Source: Bacillus sp. USDA818B3_A (GTDB lineage: Bacteria > Bacillota > Bacilli > Bacillales > Cytobacillaceae). From it: DNA of 64,000 bases. The position numbers and the translations under genes are program-made. Below the pieces are notes generated by a model. It made no database searches. It was not told the origin of the DNA and worked only from the letters and a program-made list of their open reading frames with translations. The DNA lies in NCBI RefSeq assembly GCF_009928415.1, contig NZ_JAABNN010000008.1:62001-126000 (forward strand), given 5' to 3'. Positions within the stretch are counted from its first letter, which is position 1; every line of letters starts with the position of its first letter. Below are positions 45,513-54,861 of the stretch, piece after piece.

Positions 45513-47930
45513 TTAATTCGCCACGATATTGACCAATTTGCCTGGTACAGTAATCACTTTGCGAACCGTTTTTCCTTCGATTTGTTCCTTGACGCGGTCA
45601 TCATCCATTGCAATTCCTTCCAATGCCTCTTTCGTTGCATCAGTTGGAACCTTTAACTTCGTTTTAACTTTGCCATTAACTTGGATGACAATCTCAACTT
45701 CGTCATCGACTAATTTCGCTTCATCATAGGCAGGCCATGCTTCATAAGCGATTGTTTCACTATGCCCTAGCTTTTCCCATAGCTCTTCTGCAATATGCGG
45801 AGTAACAGGAGCCAATAATTTTACAAATCCTTCAATGTAGTCCTTCGGCAGAACTGTTGCTTTATATGCTTCATTAATGAACACCATCATTTGTGAAATA
45901 GCTGTATTAAATCGTAATCCTTCATAATCCTCTGTCACTTTTTTCACTGTTTGGTGATACACTTTTTCAAGGTTGGATGCTTCTTCATTTGGCTGGATTT
46001 TAGCACTTAATTCACCGTTTTCCTCCACCAACAAACGCCAAATTCGATCTAAGAATCGGCGTGAACCATCCAAGCCGTTGGTTGACCAGGCAATCGATGC
46101 ATCAAGCGGCCCCATAAACATTTCGTACAAGCGAAGAGTATCAGCACCATGACTGTCGATAATGTCATCAGGATTTACGACATTACCTTTGGATTTACTC
46201 ATCTTTTCATTGCCTTCACCTAAGATCATGCCTTGGTTGAACAGCTTTTGGAATGGTTCTTTGGTTGGCACCACACCGATGTCATACAAGAACTTATGCC
46301 AGAAACGTGCATATAACAAGTGAAGCACGGCATGTTCGGCACCGCCAATGTAAATATCAACTGGAAGCCAATGATTTAATTTTTCCTGTGACGCTAGTTC
46401 TTGATTATTTTCCGGATCAATATAACGTAAATAGTACCAGCAGCTTCCTGCCCATTGCGGCATGGTGTTCGTTTCGCGGCGGCCTTTTTTACCTGTTACT
46501 GGATCAACGACATTTACCCAGTCCTCAATATTTGCAAGAGGCGATTCTCCAGTTCCAGATGGTTTAATATCCTTTGTTTTTGGCAGAGTCAATGGAAGCT
46601 CTTCTTCCGGAACGGCTGTCATCGTGCCGTCTTCCCAGTGAATAATTGGAATCGGCTCGCCCCAATAACGCTGACGGCTGAATAACCAGTCACGTAAGCG
46701 GTAGGTCACCTTTTTGGTTCCGATCCCTTTTTCTTCTAACCAAGCAATCATTTTTGAAATTGCCTCTTCTTTATTTAAACCATTCAAGAACTCGGAATTA
46801 ATGTGTTCACCATCACCCGTATAGGCTTCTTGCTCCACATCTCCGCCAGCCACTACTGGTTTAATTGGTAAGTTAAATTCTTTTGCAAATTCCCAGTCAC
46901 GCTCATCATGAGCAGGGACGGCCATAATCGCACCAGTTCCATAACTTACTAATACATAGTCAGCGATCCAGATTGGCATTTTTTCACCATTTACAGGATT
47001 GATGGCGTACGCACCGGTAAATACACCTGTCTTCTCTTTCGCTAAGTCTGTCCGCTCTAGGTCGCTCTTCAATTTGACCTTATCTAAGTACGCCTCAACA
47101 GCAGCACGCTGCTCTTCATTTGTGATGTTATCTACAAATGAATGCTCAGGAGCCAATACAGCATACGTTGCACCGAATAATGTATCTGGTCGGGTTGTGA
47201 ACACAGTAAACGTTTCTTCATGCCCTTCAATTTGGAAGGTTACTTCGGCCCCTTCAGAGCGCCCAATCCAGTTCCGCTGCATTTCTTTCAAGCTTTCCGG
47301 CCAATCTAACTCTTCTAGATCCTCAAGCAAACGATCACCGTAAGCTGTGATTTTTAACATCCATTGCTTCATCGGACGGCGTTCAACAGGATGGCCGCCG
47401 CGCTCACTTTTACCGTCAATAACCTCTTCGTTAGCTAAAACGGTTCCAAGTGCAGGACACCAGTTCACGGCAACTTCATCAATATAAGCAAGCCCCTTTT
47501 CCCAAAGCTTTAAGAAAATCCACTGCGTCCATTTGTAATATTCTGGGTCAGTTGTGTTAACTTCACGGTCCCAATCATAGGAAAAACCAAGTGCTTTAAT
47601 TTGTCTGCGGAACGTATTAATATTCTTTTCAGTGAATTCAGCAGGGTCGTTCCCTGTATCTAATGCATATTGTTCAGCAGGCAGACCAAAGGCATCCCAG
47701 CCCATTGGGTGAAGGACATTATAACCTTGCATTCTTTTTAAACGGGAAAGGATATCTGTTGCGGTATAACCTTCCGGGTGTCCCACATGAAGTCCCGCAC
47801 CTGATGGATAAGGAAACATATCCAATGCATAGAATTTCCGTTTATCATATTCTTCGTTCGTTTTGAACGTTTTTTCTTCTTCCCAATTTTTTTGCCACTT
47901 TTTTTCGATTTGTTGATGGTTAAAGCTCAT
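45513..47930 (-). CDS. leuS: leucyl-tRNA synthetase
   Basis: LeuS charges tRNA-Leu. The 805-residue class I enzyme has the HIGH-type motif [16 protein letters not shown] near residue 42-57, a CP1 editing domain with [13 protein letters not shown], the KMSKS motif at [16 protein letters not shown], and an anticodon-binding domain. The ATG at 47930 follows ATAGGAGGAACATCG and gives the usual length; the frame extends 13 codons upstream. It is a single gene under a leucine T-box leader. Confidence 0.97.
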   Translation of the reverse strand: MSFNHQQIEKKWQKNWEEEKTFKTNEEYDKRKFYALDMFPYPSGAGLHVGHPEGYTATDILSRLKRMQGYNVLHPMGWDAFGLPAEQYALDTGNDPAEFTEKNINTFRRQIKALGFSYDWDREVNTTDPEYYKWTQWIFLKLWEKGLAYIDEVAVNWCPALGTVLANEEVIDGKSERGGHPVERRPMKQWMLKITAYGDRLLEDLEELDWPESLKEMQRNWIGRSEGAEVTFQIEGHEETFTVFTTRPDTLFGATYAVLAPEHSFVDNITNEEQRAAVEAYLDKVKLKSDLERTDLAKEKTGVFTGAYAINPVNGEKMPIWIADYVLVSYGTGAIMAVPAHDERDWEFAKEFNLPIKPVVAGGDVEQEAYTGDGEHINSEFLNGLNKEEAISKMIAWLEEKGIGTKKVTYRLRDWLFSRQRYWGEPIPIIHWEDGTMTAVPEEELPLTLPKTKDIKPSGTGESPLANIEDWVNVVDPVTGKKGRRETNTMPQWAGSCWYYLRYIDPENNQELASQEKLNHWLPVDIYIGGAEHAVLHLLYARFWHKFLYDIGVVPTKEPFQKLFNQGMILGEGNEKMSKSKGNVVNPDDIIDSHGADTLRLYEMFMGPLDASIAWSTNGLDGSRRFLDRIWRLLVEENGELSAKIQPNEEASNLEKVYHQTVKKVTEDYEGLRFNTAISQMMVFINEAYKATVLPKDYIEGFVKLLAPVTPHIAEELWEKLGHSETIAYEAWPAYDEAKLVDDEVEIVIQVNGKVKTKLKVPTDATKEALEGIAMDDDRVKEQIEGKTVRKVITVPGKLVNIVAN

Positions 47931-47957
47931 TTCGATGTTCCTCCTATTGAAAAATAA

Positions 47958-48195
47958 AAAACCCCTCATCCCAAAAAGGGACGAGAGGATTATATGTATC
48001 TTCCCGCGGTACCACCCACATTAGTGCTTAAGCACTCACTTCATTCAACCTTAACGCGGTATACGGCAAACATTACTGTTCGTTCATGCCTGCAACTCAA
48101 AGGCGAGTTCATGATGTACCCGGTTGACTTTCACCAGCCGTCAACTCTCTATGTTTCGAGTAAGAATCACTACTACTCCTGATCACTGTTTTTTC
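47958..48195 (-). promoter_or_regulatory. leucine T-box leader and terminator of leuS
   Basis: The minus strand carries the T-box GGGTGGTACCGCG (48005-48017). It is followed by a terminator with CCTCTCGTCCC and GGGATGAGGGG and six T (about 47962-47990). Upstream, a CUC leucine codon at 48105-48107 (GAACTCGCC) is in the specifier position of stem I. Uncharged tRNA-Leu should induce leuS. Confidence 0.93.
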
Positions 48196-48215
48196 AGTAT
48201 AAAAGTATTACGGTT

Positions 48216-48244
48216 ATTGTATTAAATTTTCCGGTACTATGCAA
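48216..48244 (-). promoter_or_regulatory. leuS promoter
   Basis: Reading leftward, TTGCAT (48239-48244) and TACAAT (48216-48221) are 17 bases apart, a good sigma-A promoter just upstream of the T-box leader. Confidence 0.7.
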
Positions 48245-48303
48245 GCAAACATTTGCCTAAATTCAGGATGGACAACTGCGGAAGATTTTAAACTTAAACT
48301 TGG

Positions 48304-48436
48304 CTGTTGATTTCCGCTCCAGGCGCTCGCTTTCCGCGGGCGTGCCGGGGAGCCTCCTCGACGCTGAAAGCGTCTGCGGGGTCTCCCCAGCCCCGTACTC
48401 CCGCAGGAGTCGAGCGCCTTCCGCTCCAATCAACAG
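48304..48436. repeat. GC-rich folded repeat element (REP/MITE-like)
   Basis: The 133-bp element is bounded by CTGTTGATT and its inverted copy AATCAACAG. Inside, GGCGCTCG pairs with CGAGCGCC, GGGGAG with CTCCCC, and GACGC with GCGTC around a central loop, while TTCCGCTCC occurs in both arms in the same direction. It is far more GC-rich than the surroundings and contains no gene. It resembles dispersed intergenic repeats I recall from other Bacillaceae genomes. It lies between the leuS promoter and the cstA terminator. Confidence 0.75.
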
Positions 48437-48471
48437 TGTTAAAAAACAAAATGTCGTTTAACGGAGCCAAA

Positions 48472-48510
48472 CTTTAAAAAAGGCAATTGACATTGAAGTC
48501 AACTGCCCAG
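48472..48510 (-). terminator. cstA terminator
   Basis: Reading leftward, GGCAGTTGAC and GTCAATTGCC form a stem with one mismatch, followed by TTTTTT. It lies right after the cstA stop. Confidence 0.85.
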
Positions 48511-48513
48511 ATT

Positions 48514-50307
48514 CTATGCCACCTTTGAACCAAATTGGAAACGTGGGGAATTCCACAGGGTGGTCCATTTTTTAATGGCTGTGACAAGGATAATAATCCC
48601 AAGTATTAACATGACAATCGATAAAATGCCATTTAATACATTGTAACCGGCTGCTGCTGGATTTAAGTAAACGTTTTTGACCATCCAATAGCCTGCGTAG
48701 TTAACCGTTGCAAACAAATAGACAAGCGGCACTAAACAAGTGAACATGTACCAGCGTTTGTCAGCAATTTTTAGAATTACCGTTGCCCCAATGATTAGTC
48801 CGATCGATGCCATTAATTGATTGGAAACACCGAACAATGCCCAGACGGAACCGATATCTCCAGAGTAGAGCAGATATCCCCAAATAAAGCAGGCTAACGC
48901 ACTTGCAAAAATCGAGCCTGGAATCCAGTCGGTTTTTTTCAAAGGTTTATAGAACTCCCCAAAGAAATCTTGAATTAAATAACGTGCTACACGTGTACCA
49001 GAATCAATCGCTGTTAAAATAAAGACTGCCTCAAACATAATGACAAACTGGAAAAAGTAGGATGACAATTTAGCGAACCAAGGAATGGCAGTAAAAATAT
49101 AGGTCATTCCAACCGCTAATGTTACAGCACCGCCTGTCCGTCCTTCTAAGTCAATTCCAATTTCCTGCGCAAGCTTTGGTAATTGATCCACATGCATTCC
49201 TAATGTTTTATATACTTCCGGGGTAGAGTTAATCGCAAAATAATCGGCCGGCTGAAGTGCAGTTGCTGCAATTAACGCCATAATTCCGACGACACACTCT
49301 ACTAACATGGCACCAAAGCCGACCACCTTAATATCAGACCAGCGATCGAGCATTTTCGGGGTTGTCCCTGAACCAACAAAGGCATGGAAGCCAGATATAG
49401 CACCACAAGCTATCGTAATCGAGATAAACGGCCAAACCGGGCCGGCAATAACAGGTCCCCCGCCTTGTGTAAACTTAGTGAACGCAGGCATTTGAATGGT
49501 AGGATTAATAATAAAAACTCCGATAATAAGTGCAATAAATACGCCAATTTTCATAAAACTGCTTAAATAATCCCGTGGAGCGAGCAATAGCCATACCGGT
49601 AATGCGGCGGCAAAGAACGCATAAATTGGCAGAATAATCGCTAATGTTTTTGTATCTAAAGTCAGCCAATCTCCTAGAACAGTATCTTGAATTATCGGAC
49701 CAACAAAAACACCAACCATGACAAGAATAAATCCGACGGTAGTGGTTAATTTTAAATTGCCAGTTTTCTTATAAAAAATCCCCACTCCCATTGCAATCGG
49801 AATCGTGATTCCTACAGAAAACGTACCCCATGGATTGTTCTCCAGCGCATGAAGTACGACCATTGAAAGACCTGCCATTGTAATAGTAATGATAAATAGC
49901 ATGGCAAGCCCCGTACAAAAACCAGCAACAGGACCTAACTCTTCTTTTGCTACCTCCGATAACGATTTCCCCTTCTTGCGCATAGAGGCATAAAGCACGA
50001 CAGCATCATGGACAGCACCTCCGATAACCGCACCAATTAACAGCCAAAGCAAACTAGGCAGATAACCAAATTGTGCAGCCAAGATCGGTCCAACAAGCGG
50101 GCCTGCAGCTGCGATCGCTGCAAAGTGGTGGCCGAAAGTGACCCATTTATTCGTTGGCACATAGTCTTTCCCGTCATTTAACTCGTGTGCCGGCGTCGGC
50201 TTGGAGTCATCTAACTTTAACACCTTTGCCGCCATGAATGTACCGTATAAACGGTAGGCAATCATTAATATGCATATTGAGCCAATGACAACTGAAACCG
50301 CATTCAT
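48514..50307 (-). CDS. cstA: CstA-family transporter (carbon starvation protein, probable pyruvate importer)
   Basis: The 597-residue protein has about 16 membrane helices and the CstA signature throughout: YVPTNKWVTFGHHFAAIAAAGPLVGPILAAQFGYLPS near residue 50-85, then GAVIGGAVHDAVVLYASMRKKGKSL, and GSGTTPKMLDRWSDIK near 315. CstA and its E. coli relative BtsT are H+-coupled pyruvate importers; older work linked CstA to peptide uptake. It lies downstream of lytS-lytT on the same strand, like btsSR-btsT. Its promoter carries a cre site, so glucose should repress it through CcpA. The ATG follows GGGAGGATGGAG. Confidence 0.94.
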   Translation of the reverse strand: MNAVSVVIGSICILMIAYRLYGTFMAAKVLKLDDSKPTPAHELNDGKDYVPTNKWVTFGHHFAAIAAAGPLVGPILAAQFGYLPSLLWLLIGAVIGGAVHDAVVLYASMRKKGKSLSEVAKEELGPVAGFCTGLAMLFIITITMAGLSMVVLHALENNPWGTFSVGITIPIAMGVGIFYKKTGNLKLTTTVGFILVMVGVFVGPIIQDTVLGDWLTLDTKTLAIILPIYAFFAAALPVWLLLAPRDYLSSFMKIGVFIALIIGVFIINPTIQMPAFTKFTQGGGPVIAGPVWPFISITIACGAISGFHAFVGSGTTPKMLDRWSDIKVVGFGAMLVECVVGIMALIAATALQPADYFAINSTPEVYKTLGMHVDQLPKLAQEIGIDLEGRTGGAVTLAVGMTYIFTAIPWFAKLSSYFFQFVIMFEAVFILTAIDSGTRVARYLIQDFFGEFYKPLKKTDWIPGSIFASALACFIWGYLLYSGDIGSVWALFGVSNQLMASIGLIIGATVILKIADKRWYMFTCLVPLVYLFATVNYAGYWMVKNVYLNPAAAGYNVLNGILSIVMLILGIIILVTAIKKWTTLWNSPRFQFGSKVA

Positions 50308-50348
50308 ATTTCTCCATCCTCCCTAAACTAGTAACTTATCTTAAGTCT

Positions 50349-50368
50349 ATTATATGAAAACGATAACA
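50349..50368 (-). promoter_or_regulatory. cstA promoter -10 with overlapping cre site
   Basis: Reading leftward the -10 is TATAAT (50349-50354). On the plus strand ATGAAAACGATAACA (50354-50368) matches every fixed position of the cre consensus WTGNAANCGNWNNCW. The cre lies between the -35 and -10 regions, so CcpA binding should block RNA polymerase. Confidence 0.75.
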
Positions 50369-50426
50369 TGAGCTTTTCAGGATAAGTTGCTGTAATTTAG
50401 GGGTGAAAAGCCGGAACTTTCTATTG

Positions 50427-50466
50427 AAATACAAAATACAGCTGTTAGAAACCTAGCAGCTGTTTC
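50427..50466 (-). terminator. weak terminator at the end of lytT
   Basis: Reading leftward, ACAGCTG and CAGCTGT (50457-50463 with 50438-50444) form a stem around a 12-base loop that holds the lytT stop, followed by ATTTTGTATTT. Read-through into cstA is possible. Confidence 0.55.
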
Positions 50467-51191
50467 AATTCCTTTGTATAGGTTCTGCTAACAGGAACCT
50501 TTTCTCCGGACTTCATAATTAAATTGTAAGTAGAATTAAACCATGGTTCAATTTCTACAATGGCATCGATATTAACTAAATACGCACGATGAACTCGAAT
50601 GATAGGCGCGTTTTGCAGTTTTCGTTCAAATGTTACCAAAGGTTCATGAACAAGCAGTTTTTGTTTTTCCGTAGCAACCACCGTTTTTCCGTCCTGCGTT
50701 CCCGCATAGAGGATGTCATTTGGATTGATTAACACGATTTTTTCATCCATCGAAACAGCCAGTTTTTCCAAACGTTCGGTTTGAAAAGAATGCCTCCTTG
50801 AAGAAAGTGTGATACTCTGCTCGCTTTTGCCTGCGAGTTTAAAAAGCTTATCAATTGTTTGCTGAATCCTTTTTTCATCAATTGGTTTTAAAAGATAATC
50901 AACCGCATTGAGTTCAAAAGCTTTAAGTGCATATTCATCAAATGCCGTTGCAAACACAATTAAAGGCGGATAGTCTAACTGATTTAATTTAGCCGCTATT
51001 TCAATGCCGCTTTCATCTGCCAGCTGGATATCTAAAAAAATCACATCAATATCGAGAGTTTGCAATTTTGCCAAGGCTATTTCAACACCGTCTGCTTCTC
51101 CGGCAATTTCCACCTGCTTACTTCGTTTAAGCAGATAAGACAGCTCATCTCTTGCAAGTGGTTCATCATCCACGATAAATGCTTTTAACAC
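50445..51191 (-). CDS. lytT: LytTR-family response regulator
   Basis: The 248-residue regulator has an N-terminal receiver domain with Asp54 as the phosphorylation site (VIFLDIQLADESG), the acidic pair at DDE 8-10 and Lys near 103, and a C-terminal LytTR DNA-binding domain from about 145 (EKIVLINPNDILYAGTQDGKTVVA ... IRVHRAYLVNIDAI). The GTG start follows GGGGGAAGAAA and lies inside the end of lytS, a 26-base overlap. Together with LytS it probably senses external pyruvate and activates the adjacent cstA; in B. subtilis LytST controls the pftAB pyruvate carrier. Confidence 0.92.
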   Translation of the reverse strand: MLKAFIVDDEPLARDELSYLLKRSKQVEIAGEADGVEIALAKLQTLDIDVIFLDIQLADESGIEIAAKLNQLDYPPLIVFATAFDEYALKAFELNAVDYLLKPIDEKRIQQTIDKLFKLAGKSEQSITLSSRRHSFQTERLEKLAVSMDEKIVLINPNDILYAGTQDGKTVVATEKQKLLVHEPLVTFERKLQNAPIIRVHRAYLVNIDAIVEIEPWFNSTYNLIMKSGEKVPVSRTYTKELKQLLGF

Positions 51192-52944
51192 TTTCTTCCC
51201 CCCACTTCTGCCCGGTTAACGGCAATTTAATCACAACTCTTGTCCCTTTATCTAGAATACTATCAATCTGAAAAGATGCATGAGGCCCATAAATTTGTTC
51301 TATCCTCTTTTTAATATTCCATAAAGCCGTGCCTGTCCCGTCCGTGGAGTCAACTGTTTGATTTCCAAGCACCTCAAGCATTGCTGGTGAAATCCCTTTG
51401 CCATTATCCTCTGTAACCAAGACCATTCCCTCTTCCTCTAGGAACGCACGTACTTGGACGGTTCCGGCTTTTGCTTTTGAAAAAGCATAACGAATCGCGT
51501 TTTCAACGAGGGGCTGCAGGGTAAACGGTGGAACCAGTACCCCTTCCAGTGAGGCATCAATATCAAATTCCACTTCATAACGCCCCGGGAATCTTGCTTG
51601 TTCAATGGACAGATAGGCTTCTACATGTCCGAGTTCTTTCTCAAGCGGAATTAACCTTTGACGAGCTCCCTGCAGGTTGCTCCGAAAGAAGACACTTAAC
51701 TGTAGTAAAAGCTTTCTCGCTTGGTCTGCATCATGACGGATTAGGCTTGAAATTGTATTAATGGCATTAAATAAAAAATGTGGATGTACTTGAGCTTGTA
51801 ATGCTTTGATTTCCGCATCTTTTAACAAACGGCTTTGCTGTTCCAGCTCGGCCATTTCCAATTGGACAGAGAATAATTTCCCTAAGCCTTCTGCAAGCTC
51901 ACGCTCGACCCGGTCCAGTTTGCTGAAATTCGTAAAATAAAGCTTTAGTGTACCTGCTGTCTTATCATAAACCTTAAGAGGCAAAACAATGGCTGCCTCT
52001 AAGGGGCAGTGTGGATTAAAGCATTGAATTTCCTTAGGTGTTTTTGCGATACTTATTTTTCCGTGTTCTAACACCTTTTTTGTTAATTCAGTCGCCATTG
52101 TTCCAGACGGAAGATGATGGTCCGCGGCGGCACCAACATGGGCTAACACTTGCTCCTGATTTGTAATTGCTATGGCATCTGCCCCGGTACATTTCAGGAT
52201 AATCTCCGCTGCTTTGGTACAAGAATCTGGATTTAAGCCCTGCCTGAAAAATGGCAGTGTCTGATTAGCAATATATAATGCTTTATGTGTCTCTAATGCC
52301 CTTGTCCGTTCCTGTTCTTTAAATATATCCTGGATGATAAGTAAAAATATAAGTGTCCCAAAACCATTTATGGCAACCATAGGAAAGGCAATAAGTTTTA
52401 CAAGATTTAGGGCTTCATCAAAAGGATTAGCTATTAAAAGAATGATCCCCATCTGGAGACATTCCATTAAGATCCCCATGATAACGGCTTTTGAAGTCGA
52501 TCGGCTTTCCTTAATTTTAAAACGCTTACTTAAAAAACCCGTAACAACTCCGGCAAAAATGGTGGAAACAGCACACGCAACTGCCGTAAATCCCCCGAGC
52601 GATAATCGGTGTAATCCGGCGATCAGGCCTACTCCTATTCCAATCATGGGTCCTCCAAGCAAACCGCCGATAACGACACCCATAATCCTTGTATTTGCAA
52701 TAGCACCAGCGGTATCAACATCTGTCAGCCAATTCTGTGATGTAATCATTCCATGGCCAATTTCTACACCGGTATAATTGCTGATCACTCCAAAAGCACC
52801 AAAAATAGCCATGATCGTTACCTTAGCTGCTATACCACGTTCATTATGTAATACCTGCCTGAATGATTTCATCCTTGATAATATAAATGCAACAATGATG
52901 AGAATACCGACTCGTTCAAGCATAAGAGGCAATAACGCAAACAT
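51166..52944 (-). CDS. lytS: LytS-type sensor histidine kinase
   Basis: The 592-residue kinase has a 5TM-LYT membrane sensor (about residues 1-205, with several Gly-rich helices such as GVVIGGLLGGPMIGIGVGLIAG), a GAF-like domain (about 220-360), the His_kinase domain with phosphoacceptor His389 in QVHPHFLFNAINTISSL, and a HATPase domain with LVENAIRYAF and EDNGKGIS. This is the architecture of LytS and E. coli BtsS, which binds pyruvate. The ATG follows AGTAGGGGATGTT. It is the first gene of a lytS-lytT unit with cstA next. Confidence 0.93.
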   Translation of the reverse strand: MFALLPLMLERVGILIIVAFILSRMKSFRQVLHNERGIAAKVTIMAIFGAFGVISNYTGVEIGHGMITSQNWLTDVDTAGAIANTRIMGVVIGGLLGGPMIGIGVGLIAGLHRLSLGGFTAVACAVSTIFAGVVTGFLSKRFKIKESRSTSKAVIMGILMECLQMGIILLIANPFDEALNLVKLIAFPMVAINGFGTLIFLLIIQDIFKEQERTRALETHKALYIANQTLPFFRQGLNPDSCTKAAEIILKCTGADAIAITNQEQVLAHVGAAADHHLPSGTMATELTKKVLEHGKISIAKTPKEIQCFNPHCPLEAAIVLPLKVYDKTAGTLKLYFTNFSKLDRVERELAEGLGKLFSVQLEMAELEQQSRLLKDAEIKALQAQVHPHFLFNAINTISSLIRHDADQARKLLLQLSVFFRSNLQGARQRLIPLEKELGHVEAYLSIEQARFPGRYEVEFDIDASLEGVLVPPFTLQPLVENAIRYAFSKAKAGTVQVRAFLEEEGMVLVTEDNGKGISPAMLEVLGNQTVDSTDGTGTALWNIKKRIEQIYGPHASFQIDSILDKGTRVVIKLPLTGQKWGEESVKSIYRG

Positions 52945-53044
52945 AACATCCCCTACTCTCTTTGCGAAAAAAACCGAACTATAAGAATACTATACCAAAA
53001 AAATAGAAAATCGATAAATCAACATACTAGAGTAATATTTTTTC

Positions 53045-53077
53045 ATAAAAAAACCACAGGGGAGTGAACCCTGTGGT
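53045..53077 (-). terminator. terminator after the MFS gene
   Basis: Reading leftward, ACCACAGGG and CCCTGTGGT form a perfect 9-bp stem followed by TTTTTTTA. It ends the MFS transcript and insulates lytS. Confidence 0.92.
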
Positions 53078-53083
53078 GGTAAT

Positions 53084-54268
53084 TCATATCGTTTCAACTG
53101 TAACATTCTCTCTTAATTTCAAACGGCGGTCATAGACTAATGTTGTACCGATTGCCGTAATAAATAAACAGATTAACACGGTAAATAAGGCAGACATATT
53201 GTAGTGGTCAACCAGGATGCCGCCAAGGACTGGACCAATCATCCTGCCGCCTGTAGCCGTACTGTTGACGATCCCTTGATAAAAACCTTCACGGCCTTTT
53301 GGAGCCAGGGCGAAAGCAACGGTAGGAATCGCTGGCCATACGAACATCTCACCTACCGTCAGGATAATCATGGCAACTAAAAAGCCTGTAAAAACACTAG
53401 CTTTCCCTGCGGCGATAAAGGAAATAATGAAGATTCCAATCCCAATCAGGACTTGCACCTTTAATGATGAATTCAGCTGCTTTAGGATTCCATTCAAAAG
53501 CGGCTGTCCTAAGACAATGAGGGCACCATTGACTGTCCATAGTAAACTATATTGTGTTAGTGTAATATGGATTTCCTGCGTATAGGAGGCAATTGTTGTC
53601 GTCCATTGGCTGTAGGCAACCCAGCAAAGCAGATAACCTAGGCATAGAATTAATAATGCCTGGAGATTCATTCTACTAACCATTTTCATCTCGATTTCCT
53701 TGTGTTCATGTTTAGCTGTTTGGACAGTAATTCCTTTATATCCGAAAACAGCAATTAATAAGAAGATCACATACATGAGGGTATTTGCCAAGAAAATAAG
53801 TTGAAAGGAATAATCGGCAACCATTCCGCCAAGCGAGGCCCCGATGGCAACCCCGACATTTTGCGCAACATATAATGCATTAAAGGATTTACGGCCCCCT
53901 TCTTGCCATACGGAACCAGCCATAGCATACATGGATGGAAAAATGATTCCTGTTCCGAATCCTGTGATCGTTAAGAAAACCACATATTCCGGCCAACTAT
54001 GCCAAATAGATAATCCTATAAGGGCAAATAAGGAGATTACGATTCCAAGAAGTATAGATTTATAGCCGCCTATTTTATCAAACAAATGACCGCCATAAAG
54101 GTTTCCAATAACATTTGCTCCTGAATTAAGCATGAGTACAATACCTGCGATAGATAAGGACTTACCTAAGGAATCGTGAATATAGATTGTATTTAAAGGC
54201 CATAAAAAAGAAGAGCCTATTACATTCACTGCCATCCCAATGATTAATAGCCATAAGGCACGTGGCAT
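53084..54268 (-). CDS. yttB: YttB-like MFS transporter
   Basis: The 394-residue protein has 12 predicted helices and the drug-efflux type MFS motif in the loop after helix 2, GNLYGGHLFDKIGGYKSILLG (about 54-74). Helix 5 shows GVAIGASLGGMVADYSF. It matches YttB in type and in its place between leuS and ytzC. The substrate is unknown; efflux of drugs or sugars is possible. The ATG follows GTAAAGGAGCG. It is a single gene; its upstream region contains the 52-bp tandem repeat. Confidence 0.88.
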   Translation of the reverse strand: MPRALWLLIIGMAVNVIGSSFLWPLNTIYIHDSLGKSLSIAGIVLMLNSGANVIGNLYGGHLFDKIGGYKSILLGIVISLFALIGLSIWHSWPEYVVFLTITGFGTGIIFPSMYAMAGSVWQEGGRKSFNALYVAQNVGVAIGASLGGMVADYSFQLIFLANTLMYVIFLLIAVFGYKGITVQTAKHEHKEIEMKMVSRMNLQALLILCLGYLLCWVAYSQWTTTIASYTQEIHITLTQYSLLWTVNGALIVLGQPLLNGILKQLNSSLKVQVLIGIGIFIISFIAAGKASVFTGFLVAMIILTVGEMFVWPAIPTVAFALAPKGREGFYQGIVNSTATGGRMIGPVLGGILVDHYNMSALFTVLICLFITAIGTTLVYDRRLKLRENVTVETI

Positions 54269-54416
54269 GAAAAACGCTCCTTTACCAAAACTTTTCGATT
54301 TTCAAGGTATCATTGTATTCCTTTATTGGGTTATCTGCAATCTTTTTTGTTAGTATGTATTTAAGTTGAAAAATTCTGCTAAATTGGGGATAGGAGGGAT
54401 GCATTCCTCCGTTCAG

Positions 54417-54612
54417 TTGCGATTGGTTGGTATTACCCTCCTCATCCCCGAACGCAACTGGATTTCTTCGCTTCGACAGATGAGAGACCTGCTCATCCCC
54501 TGAAGGCGAACGAAAGCCTCCGCTTCGACAGTTGAGAGACCTACTCATCCCCTGAAGACGAAATGATTTCCCCGCTTCGACAGATGAGAGACCTGCTCTC
54601 CCCTAAAGGGAA
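54417..54612. repeat. 52-bp tandem repeat of hairpin units
   Basis: Units begin with CGCTTCGACAG at 54469, 54521 and 54573, exactly 52 bases apart, and a degenerate copy precedes them from about 54417. Each unit folds: CTTC and GATGAG pair with CTCATC and GAAG around GAGACCTG. The array fills most of the 400-base gap upstream of the MFS gene. No spacers differ between units, so it is not a CRISPR array. Confidence 0.8.
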
Positions 54613-54627
54613 TCCAGTCTGTTAAAT

Positions 54628-54661
54628 AAAAAGACCTCTCAACAATGTGAGAGGTCTTTGC
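54628..54661 (-). terminator. terminator of the small gene at 54670
   Basis: Reading leftward, AAAGACCTCTCA and TGAGAGGTCTTT form a perfect 12-bp stem followed by TTATTT, 9 bases past the stop. Confidence 0.9.
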
Positions 54662-54669
54662 AAATGGTA

Positions 54670-54846
54670 TTAAGATGATTGTTCTTTTTCTTGATGCATT
54701 TTGGATTTCACTGGTTGTCCTTGTTTCTCATATTTCATTTTCGCTTCTTTTATTAAGTCGCGGTCCTGGCCGAGTTCAAGATCCTGATTATTAACCCCAT
54801 TGCGGGTTTTTTGTTCCGGATTATTTTGCTTCGAACGTTTTTTCAA
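54670..54846 (-). CDS. small hydrophilic hypothetical protein, 58 aa
   Basis: A TTG start at 54846 is preceded by AAGAGGAGGGAAAGAT, a very strong ribosome site, and the frame runs 58 codons to a stop just before a strong terminator. The product (MKKRSKQNNPEQKTRNGVNN then DLELGQDRDLIKEAKMKYEKQG) is rich in Lys, Gln, Asn and Glu and has no hydrophobic segment, like many small spore or stress proteins. No family was recognised. It follows ytzC on the same strand by 15 bases, so the two probably form one transcript. Confidence 0.75.
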   Translation of the reverse strand: MKKRSKQNNPEQKTRNGVNNQDLELGQDRDLIKEAKMKYEKQGQPVKSKMHQEKEQSS

Positions 54847-54861
54847 AATCTTTCCCTCCTC

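Noticed and set aside
48214..48429. 71-residue frame inside the GC-rich repeat
   Set aside because: It follows from the repeat's base composition, with no ribosome site, and overlaps the leuS promoter.
54282..54548. 88-residue frame on the minus strand across the repeat array
   Set aside because: Its protein is just the translated tandem repeat and has no ribosome site; the DNA repeat explains it.
54417..54612. CRISPR array
   Set aside because: Units follow one another directly with no variable spacers, and no cas genes are near.
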